Source: Cololabis saira
Lineage: Eukaryota; Chordata; Actinopteri; Beloniformes; Belonidae
NCBI RefSeq assembly: GCF_033807715.1
Contig: NC_084599.1
Span: 29,782,125 to 29,846,124 of the forward strand
Length of the DNA: 64,000 nucleotides
Direction: 5' to 3'
In this document: one piece after another, positions 13,239 through 27,162 of the stretch
Layout: each line of letters opens with the position of its first letter
Numbering within the stretch: the first letter of the stretch is position 1
Program-made: the position numbers and the translations under genes
Notes under the pieces: generated by a model
Told to the model about the DNA's origin: nothing
The model's database searches: none
The model's input: only the letters and a program-made list of their open reading frames with translations

Positions 13239-13547
13239 TTAAAGGGGACCTATTATAAAAACACGTTTTCTCTCGCTTTAACATATATACAGTGGTCTCC
13301 CCTCAGCCTGCCAACTCAGAGAAGGAGGAAAGCAACCACATTCTGCAGTGTCTGTACAGCCGCCCGGATGATCCGTCCAGTGTGATGTGGCTTCTACGAG
13401 CCGTTCAGATTCTGCTCCCTTTCGTTACGTAACGACAGAGCGATTTACATAGGTTGGCCTCCGATGCGTGAAACCACGCCTACAACTAACTCCGGCGGCC
13501 GGAGTTGTTTAAAATAGGTCTTACATGCCATAACAGGTCCCCTTTAA
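13239..13547. mobile_element. TTAA-flanked MITE (shorter copy)
   Basis: This is the same family as the element at 9578: shared left end (aaggggacctattat), shared core (cagtgtctgtacagccgccc; gatgtggcttctacgagccg), shared right end (ataacaggtcccctt), and TTAA at 13239-13242 and 13544-13547. It is about 220 nt shorter. Divergence between copies is modest across the shared core. Confidence 0.85.
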
Positions 13548-14149
13548 GACTTTTTAGTCTTAAAGTCCCAAAAGTGATTTAAAAAAGTAAAGGTGATAAA
13601 GCACAGAGAACGGCTGCCCTAGATAATCCTTTTTCATGCGCTGTTAACAGTATTTCCAAATTAGTATGAACTTAGTGTATTCGACGTTTGACTCTTCGCC
13701 ACCACAGGTAGATCAGCAACACTGCATTCTGCACATCACTTTGTATCTTTTGACTTTGAGACCTCTTGAAGGGGATGTATATTGCCTAATCCGTTGTACA
13801 AACATGCACACAGCTTTTTGATGTTTCCTTGAATTAACAATGCATCCCATCATTTATTAACACATCTAAAATTACAAATGTCTTTTAAAAAGCAAGTTCA
13901 TGTCAATCGCAATGGCAGGTGAAGGTGCAGAGCGCAAGCATAGTCTAATATGGGAGAATGCTAAATCATATTCATTATAAACTACTGTTAATTTATGTAT
14001 AGTTATTTATGACAAAAGTACAAAACTGTCACTCAGTGTGAGTGAGAGATAAGAGTCAAGGCAAGAGTTGTCTTAGAAATATTAATGCATCAGAGAAGTA
14101 GTTTGGGTTACATGATTTTTACATGAATGGGGGGGAAAAAAAAGAATGC

Positions 14150-14430
14150 TTGGACCCTGCTAGCATAGTTAGAGCGATGGCGACAGGCATACCAGGCAAA
14201 TGCTTGGGGTCCTGAGCCAGAAAGGGCCCCCTGGGGGCTGATCAACTTTGAATTGCAACAGAGCAGTGGTTGGACGGTGGAGAACTCCCTAACGGGGCCC
14301 GCCTCTACCTCTCACTCTCGCTGCGTCTCACGTAAACAAACCGGATGAGAGCAGGTGTATCAAAATGAAGAAAACCTATCCATCTGGCAGTGGAAAACAA
14401 AAGGGGAAAAAAAATACGAGTTGAAAAAAC
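14150..14430 (+). pseudogene. Fragment of a hAT-type (ZMYM-like) transposon
   Basis: The plus strand encodes MKKTYPSGSGKQKGKKNTS at about 14365, then a stop. It resembles the N-terminus of fish hAT proteins annotated as zinc-finger MYM-type. The upstream GC-rich block (gaaagggccccctgggggct) resembles the 5' part of such elements from memory. No domain further on, so it is a broken fragment. Confidence 0.45.
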
Positions 14431-16432
14431 AGCATCAAGAAAATGATAAGTAGTGCAGTAATACATGAGCTAATTTAGCTCAGAGCAGCTCACTCTGTCC
14501 TGCTAATGTTGAGTGTCACAGTAAAGACACCTGCAATCAACTTGCTTACTCAGCTAGCAGGCTGAAAATGAAATAGCTGTCTTGTACAAAACTCGTTCTT
14601 CAGCTATCAAATTAAAGCTGTGTCCAGTTAAACTTAACTCTTAAGCTAAGAATGCCAAGTTATAGACTTTATTGACAAGAAATTTAGAAAAATATGCTAC
14701 TAAGTTTAATGGATGGAAACATTTGTGTCTTGTGTGTGTCTGCATAGCTCCAGTTCACAGTGCTCATGGAAAATGTTTTTGACTTTAAAAAGTAATTCAT
14801 TTTTCTTAGTATCCCTGTAATATTTGTAGGCACTGGCTGCATGTGGGACAAACAAGTCTCTGAGCATAGTTGAATAAAGATTTGTTTATTTTGTGGCGTA
14901 AAAGTTAAAATCTGCTGTCAGGATAGATGTAAATGGTTTTGTTTTTGTTACAAACAAACCAAGTGTCATAACTCGCAGTCAGCTGCACTAACCAACATAA
15001 ACACTGTGAGGGAAGGTGTCACGGTCAGTAGACACCGTCTCACAGTTGGGAGTCTCTCACCAAACACCAAACTGTGATAATGGGACATGAATCAGCAGTC
15101 AGATAAGTTTAGATTTGTGGCTTTTCCCCCCCTGACATCAATGATGTGTGTGTGTGCACAGTTCTGATGACACAACATAGATGATGGTTGAAGAGATAAT
15201 TACCACTTCCTGTTCTTTCAGATTCACCACACAGGATACACAGTGGTTAAAAGTGTGGATAATCAACAAACGTCACTCTGCCGAATTAAGATCTCTGAGT
15301 GCGTTTTTGTGTACCCACCCAGTCCAGTCATCACTTCTCCTCAATGACGCATAAGTTTGAATAATTGTAGATACCTTTCCTAGTTTATAACGTCTGTAAT
15401 GCTGTTACACTTTTCCTTAAAGAAAGTGTTAAATGAAAGCTGAACCTTGTGAGGTTTCCTAATAGTGACAGGAAACTGTAGAATATTTCCTGTTCAAATA
15501 AAGAAATTAGTGAAGTATAGGGTGCAACAGCTGGTGCAAATCTGAGATCAGTGCATTTAAAACACATGAAGACTCAGTCAGTTGTTAAGTATGTTTTGAG
15601 GGTGTGCAGATGACATGATTCAGTAGGACCACAAACTAGGTGTTTGTCCTGAATTAAGGGCCATTAGAGAGCAAATAACAGAAGAAACATTAGAAAGAAA
15701 TGTTCAGGCTGTTTCTGTTTCCTAACAGTTCCAAATTTGACATACTGCATCTTTATGTTTTACTTTGGGACTGCATCTGCAAACATAAACTGAAAAGCTT
15801 CTCCTAACTTGTAGACTATATTTCTCAGAGGCTATTTGTACTCTGCTGTTCACAAGGATAAACAAGTCAAAGCTGTCCTGCGACTATATAATGGAAACAA
15901 CTTCCAAACAAATGCCAAGTATTTTTGTTACAGTGGCAGGGTGGGATTCACATGGATGCGTATCTAGTAACAAATGCAGACATGGATATCTCTCTCTCAT
16001 ATGGTTATTTTATGTAGGTGAGATTATTGTCCCACGAGTTTGGCTCTAAATCCTATTTATATCACATTATCTACAGATATGCAGGCACCTTGCTTTTTCA
16101 TTCTCTCGTCTAACCCGTCCATCAGGGTGTACGTAAAGCAGAAGCAGAGCGAGACAATGGAGCGGTCACGTTGCTGTGAAACATGAATAGCTCGCTACAT
16201 ACAGGTGTTGGTGTGTTTTCCTGTGACGGGAATTAAAAATAGCCTGAATGCCCTCGAGTCAAACTCATGCTTTTGGGAATAGGTGTCAATTGACTTTGAT
16301 TTCTTAAAAAATGTTTCGTTCTTCAAATCTTTAACCCATTAAGACCACAGGCTTAAAAAAAAAAAAAAGAAAAAAGAAAAAAATATATGTATATATATAT
16401 TCTTAAACCTGAAAGTATTCTGGAAGACTCAG

Positions 16433-16519
<87 letters not shown>

Positions 16520-19377
16520 ATTATTTTTATTTTTATTAAGTTAAACAAAAAAACAAAGCCTTCTTAAACCTGAAAGTATTCTGGAAGACTCAGACCTCTC
16601 CAGTGAAAAGTGGGACTCTAGACATGAAATCAAAAGAAGACAAATAAAAAAGGAAATACAAAATCTTGAAAGGCTAATCATACTTTTATTATAAATTATA
16701 GACTTTTTCTCTGGTTGTCAGTATACATTTTTGATTATGATAGCTCGAGTGTCTTAAAAATGTTGAGGACATGTATATGCATATTACTCCAGGCTTAAAA
16801 GGTGAACACTATTGTGTCTAATTAGGACATAGATTATGGGTTAGGCCTTAATGGATTAATGCATGTCTTTGCTAAAGTATGCTAAAGGCTACGTCATCTT
16901 TGGATTAGTGAAGAGTTGTATCATGCTGTTAGACTGCAAGCAGTGTCCGCTCTCTTCACTTGGAGTCTTGTGAGTTTCTTTCCACTAAAGCTTTGTATCA
17001 TGTTTCCACTCTTATATTAGCTTAAGTAATTGTCATAATCATATAGCATTAATAAAACAGCTTACTACTAAAAAGCAAAAACTTTTTTGTAGATTCCCAT
17101 CAATGCGTTTGCATTCAAGTAAAGGTTGTCATGTTTCAAGTATAAGATAAATTTATTAGGAACTGGAAGAAACACAGTCAATTTCAGAAATCCCTGTCCT
17201 GCTGCCATCCTTTTGTTGTACTAACTTTTGTTGCCGAATGACATAATTCATTTGTTGTTTTTAGTGTCTCTCAAAGGCTTTCTTGTCCTTTTATCATTTC
17301 CTATCATGACTTGCATCTTGATTAAAATGTGTTAAATGTATTAAAAGATATCAAAAACAAAAATGAGCTAGATTATTACTGGAAATTCCATAACTGTGTG
17401 TGAACTCTTGTATAATGTTTATGTAATTCCCCTTTTTGAGTTCTTACCTGATTTTGTGTCTGAAATCCCTGAAACAGACTCAAATGTCACCATGAATATT
17501 AATCACATTTGGATGCAAATAAAGAACTGTTTAATAGTGTTCCAATGAAAGACAGGAAATAGTTGTAATGCTCATAAGGCTGGCTGTAATATTTCATTGT
17601 GGTAAACGGGGTCAAATGATTAAGATGCTGTCCATGTTTATTATCGTCACATGACACACACATGTGGACTATGCTAACCAGGTCTCATTCTTTCCTCAGT
17701 CAGTAAAGCACTTTTCATGCCTCATTTAACGACTTGGAGGGTAAAGTGTGACTGACGGATTTAAGGCTGTTAAGTTGGAGAACTGAGCAACTTCTCTTTA
17801 GTGACATTTCAGCTTTTATTCTTTACTTCTTCCTGGAACCACCCAGTGTTTTTTTTTTTTTTTATGAAGCATGTAGCTAAACGGAAATAAAAAAAGGGTT
17901 AACCATTGTATTTAACTAAGGAAATATTGCTCCCTAGTTTGTCAAAGATTTGAACTACATTAGGTCACAATCAGTATATAATAGGTGACTTGCAGAGACA
18001 CTAGGCCCAGTGTAGTGGTTGTTTAGTGTCCCACTGTTGCATGGTTGGGTTAATGTTTGACTCCAGCTGGCACAGACATCTCCCTCATGAGTCCTGTCTA
18101 TGATCATTAAAGACTTTCCCCTAGTTTGGCAAAGTGTTTCACAGCCAACTATTCAGATTCAGATTCAGAAAAACTTTATTTACTATGGTTGTTCAGACCC
18201 TAAAAATTCACATCAAGATAATATTCCTTAAGTCCTTTTGCAGTGGCTGTTAATCTCATGTTCCTCAGAGTTATACATGTAAAGATCAAGCAAAGATTGA
18301 TCTGTTTTTCTAACAAGCTAAATCCAAAGACATTTTAATTTTGGATTTGTTTCATATGTTGCATATTTATTACATATTCAATATTGAATTAATTACACAG
18401 TTAAACACCATTTAGCATTTTAAGTGATATGACCTTTGGCCTTTTCTTTACTTGACATTTCCAGCCAACATCTGTCACATCTTTCCCATTTTTTTTAATC
18501 TTGTGTAGTATCTGAGATATTCTTTCTTCCTGCATCTCCTCAGACTGTTCCTCTGAGCTGTCTTTGCTGGCACTCAATGAATACTGTTTCCATTTATTTT
18601 TTTGTTTGAATGGACCAGAAAGCATACATTCCTGTCTGTCAGGAGATTATTATGTATACATTACAAAATTTGTAGTGATGATATACATTTTTTGCTTCCA
18701 CTATTTGTGGATTTCAATTAGTTGTTGTGTCTTGAAGCAGATTAACAGTTTTCCGATGGAACAACTCCATAGCTGTGGAAAATGTTGATAAATGTACTCT
18801 TCAGGGAGAAAAACTCTAAAAGAAAAAGATACATGGACTGGGAAAACAAACTCTCAGGCTGTGACATAAGGGAAAGGAAGAAGAAATTCTTTATTTAGCC
18901 CAGCAGAACAGTTTGAATTGCTGCAGGCAAAAGCACGCCCTCATTTCACAATGGCTAATGAAACCCGCTGGAGCCCACTGGGTTCTACCGGTGCACCTGT
19001 AAACAAGTCTGATGAGGTTTAAACGTGCTGCCGACCACTAGAGAGGACCAGCCCATTGACTCACAGCAGGCTGTAATCCATGTGACTCATTTCCTGGTTC
19101 AGTTTAGTCCATTGAAATGATCTGGTGATTCAGATTGGTGTGTGTGTGCGTCAGCATGCAGTTGTTTCTATCTACCAGGTTAAGAAAACGAGCTTAATAG
19201 ATTTTGCAACACAAATCAAACAGTGATAGTGAAACGTGTGTATGTGTGTGTGCACATGGGGTGTAGATAAAACAGTGTAAACAACTCATTTGGAACTGAA
19301 GCAATTCAGTTACAGACATGGCTACATATGTGAATTAATAGGTTCAGTGATGATGAAGCAGCTGTGTAACTACTAAG
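14431..19377. other. Non-coding stretch without recognised genes
   Basis: No exon, RNA gene or intact transposon seen. It contains a (TA)n tract with a flanking 34-bp duplication (16400-16594), and repeat-tail-like sequence near 18155-18185. A minus-strand open frame at 18401-18625, rich in Glu/Lys, has no recognised homology. Confidence 0.45.
16400..16594. repeat. 34-bp direct repeats flanking a (TA)37 tract
   Basis: The unit ttcttaaacctgaaagtatt (continuing to 34 nt) occurs at 16400-16433 and again at 16561-16594. Between them are (TA)n at 16441-16515 and an AT-rich spacer. This looks like a local duplication with microsatellite expansion. Confidence 0.85.
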
Positions 19378-20425
19378 AAGGCTGGAATATACTTGCTGTT
19401 TCACTCTGAGTTCACACAACCAGCTGCGTTGTAAATGGACCTCACTCGCGCACCACATGAGGAGAATGCGTCATACCGGTGGTAACTGATTGGGGGCAGT
19501 ATGCAGAGCCAGAGTTGAAAAAAGATTCAAATATTTAGTAGTAGTATAATAAAACAGCTGATGGAACAACGGATAATTAAACAGCATTCGGTATTTCTGT
19601 GAAGAGTAGATCACTGCATTGCTTTGCTCGTGATCTCTGCAAAGGAAACAGTGTCATCGGAGATGGTTTCTCAGCCTTTAAACCAAAGCCATCGGGAAGA
19701 TGGAGAGCTCGTTCCCCTCGTCTTGCCCATGCAGGCAATTGATGATGGGAGACACCGGCAATATTTCCGCATGTCCCCGGCTTAGTTTGATGACGTGTCA
19801 CATTGGATTGCCCTGCTAATTAAATACAAAACCACACACGGCGAGTCCGTAACCGCAGCAGAGCAGCTGGCTGTCATCCTGTGCTACACGGCGACAGGGA
19901 TGAGCTAATGAACTGTAGCAGCCAGTTACAAGCTTGGAGCATGCATGTTGTCAGGAGATGCACTTACCGAAATATCTGGAGCAAAGTTGGTGACGGTCGA
20001 GCGATGACTGACGAGCCTCTGTATCCAGCTCAGACGTTTGATTATCGGTGGACTAAATACCCCATCAGCACCATCAACGCCGTGTTTGCCCTGTATCAAC
20101 GAGCACGGACATAACGAGCACGACTCCACATCTGCACCCAGAACTGTGGGGATTTGCCGCCAGCTGTTCTGACACTGCAGTGGCAATGTCACATCATACA
20201 GGTGAGGATCACAGCGCACCTGCTCAGCCAGCCTCTCTTCAAAACATTCTTGTTGACCTCCCCGGCCAGTCACTCGTGGTCAACTGGTGCCCTGACCCGC
20301 GCTAGCGCCACCAGCAGCCATTGCTGGAACTGCAGGTCTCGTACGCGTTCCATGTTTGGTTTTTTTGCGTGTCAGCCATGATGCGGTCGCATATGCGTTG
20401 TGAACAGCAAGTATATTCTAGCCTT
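19378..20425 (+). mobile_element. PIF/Harbinger-like transposon remnant with terminal inverted repeats
   Basis: The left end aaggctggaatatacttgct and the inverse of the right end (20403-20425) match at 22 of 23 positions. Inside, near 19841-19905, the plus strand reads ESVTAAEQLAVILCYTATG before a stop. This resembles the early Harbinger transposase segment (E-Q/R-L-A-V...L...ATG) from memory. No catalytic core is open and no clear 3-bp target duplication was found. About 1.05 kb, defective. Confidence 0.6.
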
Positions 20426-22576
20426 TAAACAGGCATTTGACTGCTCCCAGGAGATCTTTTAAGAGTTCAAATACGTTTTACTGAAACAGCAATTTAAGGG
20501 CTGCAACAAATGTAAAAAAAAAAGCAAGCTGTACCTAACCCAGTGAGAGGCAGATAGATTATATGAGCCACCTGTCCACCACAGACATCCGAAAACCAAT
20601 GTAAAAATTTAATTTAGCAAGATTGTAAAACCCGTTCTTGAGCCTTAAATTAAAATTCTTAAGTTTGCAGCTTTTTATGAAAATGCCAAATGTGGCTATA
20701 ATGCAGGACGTTGTAGAACAGTATTCATTGAATATAAAGTACTACCAAGTACTTATGCAGTTAAGGCATTTATCAGAGACCCAAACACACATTTAGCCTA
20801 ATGAGATAAGATGGCTCTCTTAGTGCTCTCTTGGGAATCATTGCAGAAGAAAACCCACAGTAAAGGGTTTATAAGTTCAAGCGGCTCTGTTCACCCTGCC
20901 TGCAGTGAAGCGAGGGGTTAAAGTTGTCAGGATGCCAGGGCTCCTCTCTCTATTGCCCTTAGATGGCAATTTAAGGCTTTTCACAACAACCTTATTACAA
21001 GACATTGAAGTCTCTTCAAATCCAGAGACTATGTGCAAATAAAAACCTAAATGTTTGTGAGTGTGTGTGTCTGTAATGCACTAAGACATACATGTGTGCT
21101 TACCTCTCATGTTGTGGTATTTACTCTGACTTTAAAAATTTGCAGGTCAGATTGCAAATGGTCAAAAACAATGATTACAGCTTACGCTTTTGCGTCACAT
21201 CACAACCCTATAATAACTCACGTTGCAATGTCAAAATCAAGTTTTATGATGATATGCGATTAATCGTTCAGCCTTGGTAGTTGTAGGACAACTTCCACTT
21301 ACTTGCTTGATACTTGCATTACTGAATTCCTTTTGTTCATTAGTTAAAAAAACCAAACAAACCTGCTGAGACTTGCTGGCATACACTTTTTGAGCACTGT
21401 GGTCAAGTCTGTAATTGATATTGAATCCCAGTGAAATTACTCTGTAGAAGTTGTGGGTAATAATACCAATAGCTGGATGGAAGAGTAAGAATGGATTTTT
21501 AATCATTTCTTTTCCAAGTTATCCTTTTTAGAAACTGTGGTCTGCAGTCTGGATGTTACAATGTCATGCCATCTCTTCATTTAGACTTTATTTCTGTCAA
21601 TACATTATTATTTTTGAGTGTAGTTGGCGTAAATGCAATAGGAAAATATCTGTTGAAAAATAAAGATACTTTCTGATAGGACATGTTCTCAAACCAAAGA
21701 TTTGTGAATAACAGACTTTGAAATGTTATTTATCATGTGAAGATGTCTGATCTGGTGTTTAAGGCGCTTCCTAACCTCCTCCTGTTTTCCTTATATTACC
21801 AGTCTTCTCCTCCCTCACACTCCCTCTTAAGCATCCAGCACACACAAACACACAAATCTCATCTTGCCTCCTCCATCACATTCTTGGAATAGAGACTTTT
21901 GTTTTTTGGGTAGGTGGGGGTGTTTTGCTTTTGATGTGGATGAAGCGGACATAGTAAAGAAACCCAGTGCAGACAGAGCCTGGGGGTCTGCATAGTGATG
22001 CCAGCATTTCAGACAAGTTGACATTTTCCACCCAGTGTCTGCCATGTGTGCACCTCTCTGTCTGTGTGTGTTTGTTTTGCTATGTGTACGTGTGTGTGTC
22101 TTGCTATGTGTGCATGGCATGCACTCTGCTATTGAATACCACAATGTGTAATTAGTTTATTGTCTTAGCAGCATTTTCTTTGTTAATTAACCTTGCCTTC
22201 CCCAGTGGAATGCTTACAGTTCTGTCTGGCTCTCTGGCTGACTTTGGTAGGGCCGTGTAATCGTCTGTTCGGTTATCACGGTGCAGAGAAGTCCTTTCAT
22301 GGTGGAATCTGCACTCAAGGCATCTTCAGCATTCCTTGTCTTGGGGGGTAGGCAAAATTACTAATTTATTCTCTCACCGTAGGATTAAAGCACATTAAAG
22401 GAGAGAAGAAGCTTTGTGAGAGGGAGATGTTGGAGTAGACCTGTGACCTATTTTTGAAGTTTGAATCAGGGAAAGAACCAAATTTCATTGTTTGCTTTCT
22501 CAGTCGCAAGTGTCCAATTAGTATGGACATTATTTTTCACAGCACAAATATCACAGCACAAATAACATACAAATAT
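20426..22576. other. Non-coding stretch without recognised genes
   Basis: No exon, RNA gene or transposon terminus identified on either strand. Short open frames here lack homology. Confidence 0.4.
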
Positions 22577-23195
22577 AGGCAAGGCAATGGAAGTTTATCT
22601 AGATCACGGTGCTTTACATGATCAAAACATGAAAAATAAAGAGAAAAAAGAGAGGAAAAAATGTAGTTACAGTGCAGTGGCAGAATAAAGAAAAGTTAGA
22701 CTTAAGCTAGTGTTAAAATTCATTACTGAAATTAACATAGTTTAAATCTAAATTTAGAAGGGTTTAAATAATTAATCGAAGACGACTGAGTTTTTAACCT
22801 AAAAAAGAACTGATGGTTTGAGCATTTCTGCAGTTTTCTGAGAGTTTGTTCCAGATCTGTGGAGCATAAAATCTGCTTCTCCGTGTTTGGTTCTGATTCT
22901 GGGGACACAGAGTGGACCTGAACCAGAAGACCTGAAAGGTCTGGATGGTTGATATGGCAACAGCAAGTCTCCCATGTATTTTGGTCCTAAACCATTCAGT
23001 GATTTATACTGAATGGAAGTGTTTTAAAGTCTATTCTCTGAGATACAGGGAGGCAATGTAAGGACATCAGAACTGAAGTGATGTGGTCCACTTTCTTAGT
23101 TCAAGTGGGAACTTGGGCAGCAGAATTCTGGATTAGCTGTAGCTGTCTGATTTACTTTTTAGACCCGTGAAGACACTGTTGCAGTAATCCATTTC
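22577..23195. repeat. Interspersed fish repeat, family not identified
   Basis: It starts with aggcaaggcaatggaagttt and continues with blocks such as tggtcctaaaccattcagtg and gatgtggtccactttcttag, up to gttgcagtaatccat. From memory these phrases recur in many teleost genomes. No open reading frame of note. Confidence 0.45.
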
Positions 23196-23275
23196 ACTGA
23201 AAATAAATATATAGACACGTTTTTCAAGATCCTGCTGAAACGCTAGTCCTTTTCCTGGAGGTGATAGGAGGTATA

Positions 23276-23521
<246 letters not shown>

Positions 23522-24439
23522 CAAGAATATCAGCTGACATTTGATTGATTAAATTGATTACCATCTGCTCCGCTTGGAGTCTGGAAACCGGTCACATCTA
23601 GAATATATAGTATGTTTTTTTTTTTGTTTTATAAAAAAAAAAAATATTCCACCCTCTGGTCTCAGTGGCTGCTGAGCCAGTTAAAAATAAACGATCATTT
23701 TTTTTTATCCTTGAAGAAGAGGACAAAATAGAGTTTGAATGAATAAATCAATAATTGGATGCCATGCTCTAGTCTGTGCTTGTGTGAGTGCAGTGCAAGT
23801 GCTGCAGCAGAAGGGGTTCCTGTGCAGGCAACATCCAGGCAGCCATGCTCTAGCCATCATCATTTTCTTCCCCTCAAACTCAGAGACCAGGAACCCAGAG
23901 ATGTTGTCATTCCCCAAGTGAGCCAGTTTTCTCAGCTTGCAGCAAGCTACAGAATGAGCTCATACGCTATTACTTATTCATAGACGCTGTCACACATGCT
24001 GACGCAACCACAGACAGACATGCTGCTAAAAGGAGCTGGATAAGTATACAGACCAGGCTGGCAGGAGAAGAGCTGGGAGGCATCAAGTCAGGCAGGATGC
24101 AAAAATAAACCCTAACTAAGCCTTAAAGCATATTATTTAACATCCTGCAGGTCAGCTCTTTGCAGAATTTTTAGGGTGAAATTTCGGAACAAAAATATCT
24201 GAATGAAAATCACAGGTTTGATGTCTCCATCTCCCTGAGGAAAACTCCCAAGCAGTACAGTTTGGTAATGTATGAAAAGCAATTACTGTATGTGTTTCCA
24301 CCATCCAAAATGGGCATACAGCACCGCATTGGTTTTTTGGGACCCTTCTTGTGGGAGTACCAAAACCAATGGTGTAGTTCACCGAAGGTGGAGCTACAAT
24401 ACTTCTTTGATTGTTTAGAACTTTGATCACTGGAGACAA

Positions 24440-25183
24440 TGACTACGTTTACATGCACTCAATAACCCTTTTAAAACCTGAATATTGGCAATAACCTGAA
24501 TTTGCACGGCCATGTAAACACTTTGAATAACCCGAATTTGCTCATATTCCGGTTTTTAAAAACCCGAATATTACCCCTGGGTTACTCCTTTTAAAACCCG
24601 AATATTCAGTCATATAAACGCCAAATGGAATATCCCGACCAAACGGAACAGGAATTTGTCTACACACTAACACACACGCGCCGCGGAACACACACACAAG
24701 CACGCAAGTGTGCAGATTTAAAAATAGAGCGGGAGCAAAACTTTGTTTTGATTTACTTTATTTCAGTTTTTACATTAATCAACCCCATCGAAGTCTCATC
24801 CTCTGTTTCTGCATTAAAGAGCTCCGCTAAATCAGCTGTGCCAGTCCGGATTCCTCGCTGTCAGAGTCTCTTTCCGTGCCGCGCGGCGCCTCGAAATGCC
24901 GGCTTTTGCGTAAGCTCGCAAAATAGTCCCAGCAGACACCTTAGCCCACGGATCAACAATCTATCTGCATACTGTGGCATAACTTGCCCAGCGCTGCCTT
25001 CCACTCCTGGAGAAACTGTGTTCCCCCTCTGTCATCCATTATTATGAATTATTACGAATGATTAATTACCATGTATACAGGGATAACCCTGTTTGCTCAC
25101 GCATGTAAACGGAATATTCCGAATGTTTCAGTAACCGGAATATTAGCAATAACCCGAATTTTGACTGCATGTAAACGTAGTCA
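24440..25183. mobile_element. Terminal-inverted-repeat DNA transposon, copy 1
   Basis: The left end tgactacgtttacatgcact and right end tgcatgtaaacgtagtca are inverse copies. Sub-terminal motifs of the type AACCCGAAT(A/T)T are repeated many times near both ends, as expected for transposase-binding sites. The core differs from copy 2 at 54902 and holds a broken antisense reading frame (RDSDSEESGLAQL then stop near 24870-24830). Class uncertain; Harbinger-like is possible. Confidence 0.75.
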
Positions 25184-26690
25184 ATGTGTTGCACAGGTCT
25201 GATGTAGCAGTAACAGTCATCCGAGCAACATACTTGGTAAAACTCTAGCTGTACCACTCAGTGAAGATGTGGATGGAGAGGCCGAATGAGACTCCATGAT
25301 TCATTGTGCCATTGTTTGAACACGCCGGGGCACTTTTGTTTTTCTCAGTGGTTTGCAATTAGTCAGCATATTCTGCAGTAGATGGCTGCTTTTGGCAGTA
25401 GACGCTCCCTTGTTTTCTGTTTTTCAGTGAGTTGGATCATATCCTGCAGTTCACAGCAGAAATATGACCCAGAATTACAAACTTGACTGGACCACTTAAT
25501 GGAACCACAGTGGGTAGTGGTTTAATAAACACAGGGAAATAAACTGGTTATCAAACGCCATTGTATAGCCCCCCCCTCCCCCCGTTTTATAAACACATTC
25601 TAACTTTGATTATACTACGCACTTATACAAAATATAGCATTAGTGCCACAGAAGTTAACGCTGTTGTAGCTGGACCAAAATGGCACAAAACTACGATACA
25701 AGCTGTTGGCCTCAGGATAATCATCTACATGGTTGTTCCTCTGTTTTATTGTTTCAAAAAGGGTTTTTTCCCACTTCTTTGAACATTTCTCTTGACAAAC
25801 ACCATAGCAGAGAAGAGCCTAAAGATACAGTTGTTTGCTTGTCAGGATTGTTTGACAAGCATTATTTGAGATTCTCTTTACGGAGTTTGCATTTCCCCCC
25901 CCAAAAAAGTAGCTGAGGGAAAAAAGAAACAGTCTCTGGATAAATACCATCAGCTGTCTCAAATTTTCTCATGTTTGCTTGGGGGGACTTTTCCCCCTCC
26001 TGTTCAAATCTTGATCTGTGTTGGCTTTGATAAGGAAAGGCATCTCAAGCATACAGAGTGGTGCCTTCAGTGTCTCACTGGAGGGACATTATTTTGGCCT
26101 TCACAGGTGCAGGTCTTTCTCCTTCTGTCAGATTGCCGTGTTGACTTGGTACTGTTTGTAAAACAATCAGGATCTAAGTTTACTGTTAGGTGGAGGGTGT
26201 ACAGTTTTTGGATTAAATTTGTGCTTTTTTTTTTTACTTGCACTTGTATTTTTTTAATATATTAATTCATTTGCTAATTCTTTTTGTCCCACAAAGCTGA
26301 TATTTTAGGTAATTAAAGTAAAATGCATTTTTCGGACAAATATAATTAGCAAATTAAACATTACAATTCCTTTGTAGTTTAAGAATAACCCATATTGATA
26401 TCAGAAGGTCTGAATGTTAATGTTCCATAACACTTGGATAAATCAAGGTTACACAGCACATGAGCAGCAGCTGTCTCTCCTTTTTGTTTTTCTTATTTGC
26501 CTTTGTAAGGCTTTGCAGCAACGTACTTGATTTAAAAGCAACTGTCACAGCATGTGGTGGAGTTTGTGCTGGATGATTTCCAGGTGTGAATAAGTTGGAT
26601 GGAACATGAGTTTTGACTGTTAAAGAGCAGATCAAGCTATGTGAAAGAATACCACTAAAATGCACATATGAACAGAGGATCAGGAGCTCT
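25184..26690. other. Non-coding stretch without recognised genes
   Basis: No exon or RNA gene was recognised. Short open frames on the plus strand (25561-26265) have no domain or repeat signature. Confidence 0.4.
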
Positions 26691-26965
26691 GGTATTTCTC
26701 ATAATGTTGGTCTAGTTTGGTCCACTTGTCCTCATGGGGAGGATCACTTCAAATAAAAAAAATCTTGTTTGACATGATCATTTTGTATTAGGTAATGAAG
26801 CTTTTTTAATGGGACTGGTCTCTATCAGAATGGCTGGGCTTCCATTGGATTTGACCAGTATAAAAAGGTTGTAAATTATATTCACTGGCCGTCATAGGCT
26901 CCAGATCTCAGTCCAATTCAGCACCTGTGGGAAACTGTAGGAAAACAAGGCTCACCTCATCATCC
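26690..26965 (+). pseudogene. Tc1-type transposase fragment
   Basis: Around 26884-26940 the plus strand reads W-P-S-stop-APDLSPIQHLWETV, matching the conserved W-P-x-x-S-P-D-L-N-P-I-E-H-L-W catalytic-core motif of Tc1 transposases. The rest is too decayed to place termini. Confidence 0.6.
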
Positions 26966-27162
26966 AAATATTGAGTGAATAATTATTCTGAAGAAGCCTA
27001 TCCTCATACGAAGGCAGTCTTTGTTTTTCCTTTTCTTTGTTATCCATCTGTTCTGTCCCTTCAGAAAGTTCACACAAAACACAGTTTTTATTTTTTGAAA
27101 TCACTACATTTGAAATCACAGCCACTATCACTGCATATTGAAGAATATAGGTGCCTTATAAT

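Noticed and set aside
18401..18625. Minus frame rich in Glu/Lys as a small gene
   Set aside because: No homology, no splice context and only 74 codons; chance or old repeat.
24625..25047. 140-codon plus frame inside the TIR element as a gene
   Set aside because: It overlaps the broken antisense frame of the transposon core and has no recognised domain.
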